64,000 nucleotides of DNA from Piscicola geometra (taxonomy: Eukaryota > Annelida > Clitellata > Hirudinida > Piscicolidae): assembly GCA_943735955.1 (NCBI GenBank), contig OX030958.1:10591626-10655625 (forward strand), written 5' to 3'. The translations under genes and the position numbers were made by a program. This document shows, in pieces, positions 50,695 through 61,432 of the stretch. Each line of letters starts with the position of its first letter. Within the stretch, counting starts at the first letter, position 1. The notes beneath the pieces are model-generated. The model was given only the letters and a program-made list of their open reading frames with translations. It searched no databases and was not told where the DNA came from.

Positions 50695-53330
50695 GTTTAC
50701 ATTTTGTGTACACTGCGTCGATCTTTTTAATTATAACGATGATAAAACCATTGGAAGGTGCTGGTATTGGTTGCTTTTATGGATAGTGGATATTTATTCA
50801 CGTGTATTAGGTTTTTATTGATTAAGATGAGTTTATTGTTTGAAATTAAAAAAATTGTACAATATTGACTAATCTAAAGTTCTATATAATTAAGTCAAAA
50901 ATATAATAAAAACATCTATAAACTACATAAATACAAAAACATTTGAACAGAGTTTTATAAAGGCTCAGAAAAAAACACGCATTCAGAAATTTACTACGAT
51001 ATAAAACTCATAACAGGCAGACAAAAGAACACAAAAGCATATCGTGATGGCGTTTTCAACCATCTGTTGTAGTCATTGTTTCGAAGGTGTTGTTGTAGCG
51101 CCTTTGAAATCATCCAGATAAACACATAATCACTTTTTCCCAAGTTTAAATTGTTTACAATTCGTTAAAATTGTTAAATAAGTTAACTTTTTGAAATCAT
51201 AAAGATTATTTTTTCATATTTTATTAATTGAAAAAAAAGTTTTTGAAGCATATAAAAACACTCGTTGATGCTCTAAAATTTCATTTCAGTCAACGGCACT
51301 GCTCTTTCTCGAAGTCATAGCTTTTGAAAACGTATAAAATATTCATCATTATTAGTTCACTATGTTTCCTTTAGAGCGCTGAATGTCTATTTAAATCTGA
51401 AAAATCACAAGTCGTCTTTCAGCAACCATTATTATAACGCCTCTATAAATAGGTTATTGGTAATAACGATAACAGCGCCGTTAGAATAAATATAAATAAT
51501 GATTTTTACCAAAAACGATTTTTGATTTTTGTAAACCTGCTGTATTTGAAACTAAATGTTATGTCACAAGTATCTTTTGAAGTTTTTGAAATTATTAGTT
51601 ATTTCTTTAACAATATATAATGTAAGTCTAAATAAATTTTTGAAATTACCATATATTTTTTAAGAACAATGTAAATGAAAACTACAATTATTTGGGTTTT
51701 TAATAAGTTAAAAGCTGTTTTTTCATTTAGTTTTTTTTCTAACTCTTACAAGCGTCGATACGTGAAATGTCAACTGGCCCACTATTGACAACTTGTCACA
51801 AGACTGCGAGAACACAAATTGTGACGGAAAAATTAATATTTAAAAAAATTAGAAATGCAAAATAAATATAAAACAGCAATAGTTGAAAAAACTGTCGAAA
51901 AAAAGCAATTTCTTGTCAAAAAATATAGATGTTTTTATCTTACTCGAAGACAAAGAAAAAACAAACTATTTTAAAATAAAAACGTGTGTTAGAAAGATAA
52001 AGTAGGTTTTCGCCAATTCTAAATAAATAAATAAATAAAATTAACTATTTTTTATAAGACCTATGTTTGGTAAACAAGATATTACTACTTGATAAAAGCT
52101 AAACAAACGTAAGCATTATGTTGATAATATTTCAATAGCAATAACGCAAAAAGCTTCTGATGATAAAAGTGCCCGCAAAACAACGATCTTAGGCAATAAA
52201 CGACAGCAAAACAAACAACAGCGCCATAAAAATTAGAGCTGAAAGTCATTAAAAAAATGAAATAATGTTTTAAAAACGGAACTCGTGAATAAATTCACCA
52301 TTGCTAGCGAATTTCAGAGATAAGATGTGGGCTTTTAGTTTAGACTTTTCTAACTTAAAATTATTTTCAATTGTAAATGTTCTAGAGGCTTGGATCTCAA
52401 GTGGGAATTCCAATGAAATCTTTAGATTTGTCTATCCTTATAATTCTGTGTTTTTTATTGTTGAAATTGCAAATAGACAAACAGTCAAAAGTCGTGACTG
52501 TTTTTTTCTATGCAATTCTTTTCCATTTTAAATTTTAGTTAAGCTTTTATTAAATTTTAAAATAAATATTATTATAGTATTTGAAATCTAAACAAAATTA
52601 GAGATTCGAAAGAAAGTAGTCTTCGTTTTTGCTTATTCCCTTCAATAAGCTTTTACAATTATTATTCTAAATGTTCACTTAAAGCCAGTCCTTTTATTCT
52701 ATATTTTTGTCTTCTAATAATCTAAAAATAACTTAACTGTTTTTCTAAATCTCAATTTTTTTATAGTTTTTTAAGATTTTTTAAAAAACAAATATATATT
52801 TTCAATGTCTGCGAACTTATAACAATGGATTTCAGGATTAAAATAGCCATAACTGTTATACAAGTTTTTTGAGACAAAAAAACGTTTCACATTATCGTCG
52901 TAATTATCTTCTTACATTAAGTCTAATCAAAAGCATCTTAAATCTTTTATCAATCCCTTATCTCAACATCAAGATATTTTTATACTTTTTTTTTCTAATA
53001 TCTTTCTAAAATACTAAATAAAAATTCACTTGAATATCTTTTAGATTTCTTGTTGTAAGACATATATATTGAAAAAAAGAACCGAAGCATTAGGAAATTA
53101 ATTGTATGTTACTTAGGCAAAAAAAAACAATCAATTGTTTTTATATATACAAATTAACTTAAATTTTAAATTTGCCTGCTAATATTAATAATAATTATTA
53201 ATGTAATATTTTTTTTATTCTGATTACTATTATTTCTTATATGAATCATCCTATGAGTCATTAAAAAAATAAATTAGTCATTCTCTTTCCGTACCTGTAT
53301 CGGTTTTTCCATTTCCATGCCTATGATGTA

Positions 53331-53402
53331 ACACACACACAAACACACACACAAACACACACACAAACACACACACAAACACACACACAAACACACACAC
53401 AA

Positions 53403-53497
<95 letters not shown>
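53331..53497 (+). repeat. (CA)n microsatellite with a 12-bp higher-order array
   Basis: The left part repeats AAACACACACAC about five times (53341-53404). The rest is nearly pure CA interrupted by CCCACAC at 53403 and 53464. The Cys-Val frames on the minus strand are artefacts. Confidence 0.95.
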
Positions 53498-53498
<1 letters not shown>

Positions 53499-54648
53499 CA
53501 CATACATATAAATGCACACGCAATAAACTTTCGTGAAAAAAACAATGCTCAAATACGGCACACGTAAATGAGACCTTAAACTGCAGCAAGCAAACACCAA
53601 AGCAACTCAGCCTTCATTTCATTAGATATTCTGTGAGTCTATTACGAGGCCTATTATCTTGACGCAATAATTATATTTTTCAACTCCAACAAGAAGGCAA
53701 AGCGTGATTAACGAAATTTGCATATTTTTTCTTTAAAGATCCGGCTAAGACTCATTGATTGAATCAGCTTTCTGTCCGTCCAATCAGCGCAACACGTGTC
53801 ATCTGAGAAAAACTTCGAAACACTTTTATCCTTTATATAAGTTTTTTTGGAGGTTTTGAAGATGATCTTTTGTGAAAAGCGCTCGCAAGACTAGCCTGCT
53901 CTGCATGAAAATGAACTAGAATTTTATTTTGCATGAATACACAATAAAAACAGCTTTGTAGTTTATAATATTTTATTTTCCACTTTTATTTCAATACCCT
54001 GTTCACTTAAAATATGATTTTTTTCCAAATATTTTGCTGAACGTTTTGTGTTTCTTAAAACAAAATAGTTTTTAATTCAACAGTTTTTTCCAAATAATTA
54101 TTATTATGAAAAATCAAGGAATATTTGTTTTTTTAATATACACTCAACTCAATGATCGCAACTCATCCACGCTCAAGTGATATTGTTAAGCTTTTCTCTA
54201 TCAACACATTTTGTTTTATACTTTCAAATGCCATAACCTTCAATGGAAAATATTTATTCCAATGAGAAGCAAAACCCACGAACAAAGAAAGTTGATAAAG
54301 ACGAAAAAAGTCTTTAAACGAACTAAACATAATTAGTAAATTCACACCCTTAAATCTCACGTGTGAAATACAAAGAATATCGAAAGGTATATTTTGATGT
54401 CTTGAAAAGTATCATTTTCAAGCTTTTAACCCTAATCTTGAACGCTACAAAAACTCTTTGTTTCCAGCAATCACGCTCATCGATAATTTCATATTCTATC
54501 TTATTTCCTTATTTGATCAATTTACTACAATCAATACAATAAATATCTACTAAATATAATTGTATATCATTATCAACGGTTTCACGCTTATTTATGTGTG
54601 TGAGTACTTCATCGTTTTCAAATTTACACAGATATTCAAGAATGTATT

Positions 54649-54654
54649 TTTATT
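54649..54654 (-). terminator. possible polyadenylation signal of the 54.7-kb gene candidate
   Basis: Minus-strand AATAAA 26 nt past the TGA at 54680, in TACTCAATAAAAATAC. Its close spacing supports a gene end here, although the hexamer is common in this DNA. Confidence 0.35.
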
Positions 54655-54679
54655 GAGTACATAAAAACATATAAAATAT

Positions 54680-54943
54680 TCAAATAAAATAACGTCGAAA
54701 TGCTAATTGGATAATTTTCTTCAGCGTATTAATCACATCAAGCAGAGCGCAAAACATATTGGCCAAAGAATTAATCACGCAATGAAGAGGAGGAACAAAA
54801 GTTTCAGTGACTTCGACGGAAAAGTTGAGTAATGATGCCACATGATTCACCCTGGCCGCATATTCCTCTATGTAACGCATGACCACGAAGTAACTGCGTC
54901 CAAGACGATGAAGCAAGTAAAGCGAGCGGCGTTTAGGTTGTTT
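54680..54943 (-). CDS. candidate terminal exon, unknown protein
   Basis: An 87-codon open segment, phase 0 from a possible acceptor GGAGGTAG to TGA at 54680, with normal codon and amino-acid variety in a GC-richer island. It reads KQPKRRSLYLLHRLGRSYF, VVMRYIEEYAARVNHVASLL, NFSVEVTETFVPPLHCVI and NSLANMFCALLDVINTLKK, ending in an Arg/Phe-rich tail. Two hydrophobic or amphipathic helices are likely (about residues 30-50 and 58-78). I cannot name the family. A loose likeness to the Pex13 core (an AVLDVANHF-like piece) is too weak to use. The acceptor lacks a good pyrimidine tract. AATAAA follows the stop. A phase-0 exon at 57261-57323 could precede it. Confidence 0.42.
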   Translation of the reverse strand, partial: KQPKRRSLYLLHRLGRSYFVVMRYIEEYAARVNHVASLLNFSVEVTETFVPPLHCVINSLANMFCALLDVINTLKKIIQLAFRRYFI

Positions 54944-57260
54944 CTACCTCCGTTCTATTAATCTTGTAGTCGATTGTTAATGGCGTTTAATTTTTTAGAG
55001 CGTCAACTTTTTTTTCTTGTACGTCATTTTTTTCCTCACTTGTTTTGAATTCAACAACTTTTAAAATTAGAAATTCTGTTTGCAGTCCTAATATTATAGT
55101 TAAAAATTTATTTGGAAAAAAAGTATTTTTGAAATTTTTTTTGATGATGACATTCTAATCAAGAACAAAGGATCTTTACCGATAAAAATGACAAATAAGA
55201 GGTCACTACGATGAATAAGATAACGTGAAAAGTACAATATAAAAAAATTTGAAAAATATCACTAGCTTCAACTGTATTAGAAAATGAAAATGAGAATAAT
55301 TAAAAAAAACAAAGACTTTAAATTAAATAAAGAAAACTATTGAAAAATACTAATATTATAGATAGTGAAAAAAATTATAAAAAAACGATGATAATTAAAT
55401 AGTTATTATAAGAAACTTTTTATGATCCATCCTATCAAAAAAAACAAAAAGAAATTGAAAAAATGAAATTGATTTTGTCCTTTTCCAGAGTTTTTTCTCA
55501 TCTTCATTTCGTGAATTGTTCAATTTGACTTTATACTGATTAAATTTAACAAAATGAAGTTAAGTTTGTTTAAAGTTTGATTTGATTTATAAATTTTGCA
55601 GATCAAGACATTGTTTTTGGTATCTGGTGAAAATTGATGAGTGAAAAAAGCAATAAAAACATTATTTCATGAAACAGTATTTTTTGATCCCAATAAGTAA
55701 ACATTATTTTTAAGTTTATCAAAAATGAATGAATAAAATTTAAATTATCGATAGTAATTATTTGTAACAACTTTTAAAATAGTGAATAAAATGTGGTAAA
55801 GCAAATAGATAAATCAGATTTTATTAAATTTTCAACAAAACCGCAACTGCAGAAGAAGACCATTCGAAGGCTTTTCTTGAAGCAGAAAGATTCTAGTCTA
55901 AGGTTATTGCTTGACTGATTTATTAAGTGTGAAGAATGTTATGAAAGCAATTCTAAGTAATTTATCAAAATATAAACACAAAGACGGGCAGAAATACATT
56001 GACACGTATTCTCATAAAAACACAACCATCCAACTACACCCGAAAGAAAGTATTCTTCAATACGGCATGGTCATAAAAAGATCATAGATTTAAACACAAT
56101 TATTTGTCCATTTATTCATGAAAAACTTTTTGCGATTTTTTTTACTTACGCATAAACCATATCAAAATCAATACAAATAAATGTTGTTTATTGCTTCAGA
56201 AATACGGAGCATAAATATTCATAAAGTCACATACTCATACAGATAAAATATCAAGATTTAAAAAGCGAAAATTTAAAATTTCATTTAATTCTATATTCAC
56301 ATTAAATTTTTTCTTTATGCCTAAATGATGTGTAAATTCTACGTTTTCCGCTTGAAAATTTACTTTCTGAAATGTAGATAGAAATATACTCATTTGGTTG
56401 TTTTCAAAATCTATTTATCCAAATCTATTTATTTATTTACGAACAAATATTTCACAAATAATTTAAAGAAAGCTCAGATACACGGTTTCGAATCTTTATA
56501 GATATTTATGGTTTCAAATTTTCAAGAGAAAATTTCATCTTAAATAAATTTTATAAATTGTTGACTCATGTATTTATTAAGTTTCATGAATATTTGAGTA
56601 ACTTTTTGGAGAAAAAATAGTAAAAGTCATTTTTTTAAATACATTAATCATAAAATAGTTTTTGTAGGTCTGTATTACTGCTTCTTAATATTCCTTCCTT
56701 TGTACTCAACATGTACCGATCAATAAACAAATCTGAAAGTTTTGGATCAAATGACATAATAATTATATATAGTATGTTAAAGAAAAAGTAAAAGTAAAAA
56801 CTTTTCTTCCAATTTTTGTTTTTGTTTCAAGATTTTTAGAGCCAAATATTTATAAAAAAAAGAATATCAGCTCTAAGTCTGCAAAAAAGTTATTAAGAAT
56901 CATTGTAGAAAAAAGAGTTGAGATAATAATTATGAAATCAAATTACATAGATCGTCGTTGAAATAATAAACCCACGAGTGATAGACAACGTAAAACAAAT
57001 ACATTTACTGGAATAAATATTATTTGTCCGACCAGATGATATGAAATTATTTTGTGAAAAAAAGTTATTCATGTAAAAACAAAGATAAATGTCTTTAGAC
57101 TGTTGAAGAATCTTTCAAACACATAAATATCCATTTTTTATTTTACAACTAAGTTTGTTCTCGAATAAATTCAAAGTGGAGAAATCATTCACTTTTTTTT
57201 ATTTTATCGAAACATTTTTCTATCTTTTCAATGTTTGATGTTTTCATCACTACTATGTAC

Positions 57261-57323
57261 CTTTTCTCTAAACTCTTCATCCCATCTTTCCCACCACTTT
57301 ACTCCATCCATCTCCCTTGAAAC
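57261..57323 (-). CDS. candidate 63-nt microexon of the same unknown gene
   Basis: The minus strand has a good acceptor, CTGCTTCCAACAG, and a donor AAAAG|GTACAT bounding exactly 21 codons in phase 0: VSREMDGVKWWERWDEEFRE plus K. The other two frames contain stops. The Trp-rich, charged composition is unlikely from AT-rich noise. Joined in phase 0 to 54680-54943 it would give ...EEFREK-KQPKRRSL.... The plus strand is also open here but has no acceptor. No family is recognised. Confidence 0.35.
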
Positions 57324-60039
57324 CTGTTGGAAGCAGGCACTCAAGTGGGACTGAAAGCTCCAAGATAAATAGTACTACGCACACACACACTCCTTCATGA
57401 AGCAACAAATTCCAACTTGTGATGTATGCTTATTTTATTCTATAAGTTCCTAACTAAAAGACACCTGAATTCATTATATATTAAAACACGTTTCGCAAAA
57501 CTAGATTGACTTAAAGTTTTTTGTAACTGATTGCAAAAAAGCTCTAAAAAACTTTCGAAATAATCGAAAGAGTGTAAGGGCATGTAATTAATAACTCTTT
57601 TAATAAACACCAGCTCCATCCTGCGTGATTATCCACACAATTAAGCAACTTCATTGCCAGCCCGGCCACGTCCCACGTCGTTCCATCACTCTCCTCTCCC
57701 ACCTACGTAATTCTAAACATGTACATAACTTCACATCCATCTACACACATGCACATACACATACATATATACAATGTTATACACAAGCATACAAAAAAAA
57801 CACCCAATAAAAATAAAAATGTATTATGTATACTTACAGTAAAAATTTTGATGACTTCAAGATGATTTTATATGATGATACCCAGGCGTAGAAGCATCTT
57901 GATATTTAGTTTTTTAAAGTTTTAAAAAGTTTTTATTCTGAATAACTATGAATATGAAGAAATTATTGAATTAAATCAGTTTTGAAACTTTAAACAAATT
58001 ACTAATAATATTTAATTATAAACTTTTCATTCTTGTACAACTATCAAATAAGTTGATTATTTATTTCGAAAATTACATACGATTTTAAAACATAATTTCT
58101 ATCTTTGAAGCCGTCATATTAACCGCAAGTATATTACTTTCATCGATTTTATTTGATCACACGATCTCACAACATAATGTATTGCTTGTTATTTCAATAT
58201 TGTACTGTGGGTAACCGTAGGTTATCTTACCAATAGTTTAAAATACATTATAATATTTTTTTTATACAAGTGTTATTGATATTATATATCTGAATAAATA
58301 ATATGATTTAGTCTATTCAAACAACAGATTTAAACCTACTTTGCTGTGATAATAAAGTTCTAATAATAAAAATATTAAACTTTGAACTAAATAAAACCTC
58401 TTTGTTTTGACATTTTAAAATGGAAAAATACATAAAAGAAAATGAAAATGTTTTTATAAATTCTGAAACTAAAATAATAAATGTTTCAAGCTATATATAA
58501 TAAGATAATTAGCTATCAGGTAAATCCAAGCACGTCTGAATAGATCTTAAGCTCATAATTCAGTTCAAAAACGACAAATTTTAAATTTATTTTTATATAT
58601 TAAAAAATTTAAAGTTTAATAAAGAAAATAACATATATTTTGACTTTTAAATAAATTTATTAAACGTTTAATAAACTCTTTTTTAAGTTCTCAAAAGAAT
58701 TTTCGCTGCGCTGGGATGCTTTAATGCTTTTGTAGTTTGCTAAAACGTGGGTGTAATTGAAGATTTTCATGCTTGCTTGCCGCTAAATAAAATTGAATTT
58801 CCAACAGTTTTTTCGTTTTTCTTTCTTAAAAATGTAGTTCCACTATTTCAAAATTACAGTTTTGAATTTTAAGTTGTATAAAATTTTTTGAATTCAAACA
58901 AAATAATTTATTAGTGCTTGAATAATCGAGAACTTGAAAGTTTTTTCTTGTGAACAAGGCAGTAGTTTCCGTTGCATGAAAGAATCTACTCCAAACACAT
59001 ACTTTCACAATCATAAAGGAGTACATTTACCAAAAATTCATACAGCCGCCCAAAACTTCAAAGAACGACAGACACACATACACAGAATATCTACACGCAA
59101 CTACACTCTCAAACAAACGTACAGACAAACACACAAACTACAGACAGACATAGACGCGAACATCAAAGAACATGATGCACACATTGAAATTTGTTGAACA
59201 AAGGATGGCTGCCTTGATTCGATTCACTTTTAACTCTGGCGGCACAGTAGCTTATTGTTAATATCATCATAACCTTATTAAATATTCTCACAGAAACACA
59301 AAAAAATCATACAAACGTACAAACAGCTAGTGAAGAAAACCAAAATAAAAAACACAAACGCATATAAAGATTAATACAGTCACAATTATATCTACACACA
59401 GACACTAACAAACACTATTTGCACAACTGTGCTAATGATACAAGGAATAAAAAAACACACAAACACCAAAGCACAAAATAAATGGTGAAAAAACACATAG
59501 ATTGAATGAAGCATTAATTTTCTCGTCTAGACATAATATAACTTATTTAATGAATGTATGTTTCGGTGGAGTTATTGTCTATTGCAAAGGCATTGTTTTG
59601 TGTTTGTCATTGGAACAATTACGAAACGCTTTTCGATCGAGATGCAAGACGCCACTGTAATTCACTCAGTGTGTGGCTACTGTTCAGTCATGCCGTATTA
59701 ACAAGAGAAGCATGATGCCTCGTTCATGACAAACAGTGAATGCCGGGACAGAAACTAATTAATGCATTTTAAATAGAATAACTTATATGTTCTCCTTGAT
59801 GGATTCATGTTTTAAATGCCTTTTAATCTTCTGTAAGCCAGCTTTGTGCAAGCGCTATTTGTTAAACAAAGTGCCATAAAAGCTGCTTTTTAAACTTTTT
59901 AAACAGTTTTTTTAGAAAAATTCGTAGTAAATGTCGTAATTAAAATTTGAGTATAATTTACTTTTTAAAACATTTATCCAATAAAACTCCGGATGCTTAC
60001 AATTCTTGGTGAAAAAAACTTTTTTATCTCTTTTTTCAG
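57324..60039. other. mixed stretch with ambiguous coding islands
   Basis: Positions 57600-57720 are GC-richer and open on both strands. The minus strand reads GEESDGTTWDVAGLAMKLLN and the plus strand PSCVIIHTIKQLHCQPGHVP, so I cannot choose between them. Near 57838 a consensus GTAAGT (minus) overlaps a TACTTACAG acceptor (plus). A/C-rich blocks occupy 57730-57800 and 59040-59500. The remainder is AT-rich with nothing recognisable. Confidence 0.35.
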
Positions 60040-60101
60040 CAGTTAAGCCTCTTGTGTTTTTCTCAGAAAAGGTTCAAACCTTGCAATACAATGGATCTAA
60101 A
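60040..60101 (+). CDS. candidate internal exon, unknown gene
   Basis: A textbook acceptor (TATCTCTTTTTTCAG) and donor (AAA|GTAAGA) bound 62 nt that are open in one frame: VKPLVFFSEKVQTLQYNGSK, preceded by a split codon. The alternating hydrophobic pattern suggests a beta-strand segment. A second AG three bases in (CAGCAG) could shorten it by one codon. No upstream partner exon was identified. A family cannot be assigned from 20 residues. Confidence 0.38.
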
Positions 60102-61327
60102 GTAAGATTAATTCTCAATCTTCCCATTATCTTACTCTCGTTAATTTCTTTTTTTTTTGTTACTTCAAAGTTTTTTTTAAACTTTTCTTTTTTCACTGAG
60201 TTTTTCTAAAGAAATTATCTTCCTTCACTAAAATTGACACAATGTGTTTTCAAAAAATCAAAACTCTAAATAAATGCAAAAATTATTAATTTTTATAGGC
60301 TTAAACGGTTAAAATAAATAGATCAACTAAGAAAAAAAAAGGATTAAAAATATGAGCAAAACATATAAAAAAAGATCTGATAGACTAGGAAATAAAAGTC
60401 AAAGAAGCTATAAAAGGCATACCTCCTAAGCAACATTGCCATTTCTACTAACCCGGATAAACATTAGTGCGGCTAATATTCTCCTATCACTACCACTTGT
60501 CCAGAAACAAGAAAAAGAAGAATAATCAATGCACTAGCCTTCAAATCGCTTTACAAATAGTTTGAAACATAAAAACAATTTAAAATTATAAAATAATTCC
60601 TCAAATATTATCAAGAAAAAAAACTTTTTCTATAAACTAGCCGAAACAAATGGCATAAAGTTAATCCAAACAGAAGTCATAAAGTGTAATAGAAGTCTGC
60701 ATTCATGAGGCGAGCCTGGCAAGCGAGAGAGATGGATCGTTTGCAATATTGTTCACAGCGCTCTCACTCCCTTTCCAGTCCTTCCAACTTCTGTGTCATT
60801 GTTGCGAGTTGCATCACCAGAAAATATATAAGATGATTCATTGCGTTTCATCAATCAAGGGCTCCTTCAATTCTCTCTACCTCATCACTCGTTTCGTTTC
60901 CATGCTGCTTGATAGAAAAAATTCTTTATATTTATGTTTATATGTTTCCTTCAAATTGAGGAGGCGAAAATTCTAAAAACTTTAATTTAGATATCTAGAA
61001 ATTCTTAGGTTTTTGCCTCATTCAAAAATTGCACATTATGTTATAGAATATAGATTTATGGCTGGAGTAAGAGTTTAGGATTTGATTCTTCTAAAACGTA
61101 ATATTTTAAAATAAAGTTTCCATTTTTCTGTCTCATTCTTAAACGAATCATATCCTTAAATAGGTCAAAACAGATATATTTAAATTTGAGGTTTATTTAT
61201 GCAACTAAGACAAATTTATGTTTTTTAATGTATTTTTTTCGATAAATTTTTCTATTATCAAAGCTGTACCAGGACTTCACAAATACTTTTTTTTAAAGAA
61301 TATCGTTCGAATTTTTCTAAATTTCAG

Positions 61328-61432
61328 AACTTTATCCTTCATCTTTCATTCTTGCATCATTTCTTCCATCTACAATGCTCATCAACTTGTAACTCTGTCA
61401 GACGAACTCTCCAGTGAAATCTATACAAAATA
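61328..61432 (+). CDS. candidate terminal exon, unknown gene
   Basis: The acceptor GAATTTTTCTAAATTTCAG is followed by a frame that reads TLSFIFHSCIISSIYNAHQL and then VTLSDELSSEIYTK-stop, with AATAAA overlapping and following the stop region. The frame needs an upstream exon ending in phase 2, whereas 60040-60101 ends in phase 0, so at least one other exon would have to lie between them. A plain Ser/His frame is also open for 28 codons. Evidence is limited to splice signal and composition. Confidence 0.28.

Noticed and set aside
53274..53600. Cys-Val frames across the CA tract
   Set aside because: Same microsatellite artefact, with no coding-like flanks.
57625..57810. Plus-strand frame ending in a CA-rich His/Thr tail
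   Set aside because: Open on both strands with weak splice sites, so strand and reality cannot be decided.
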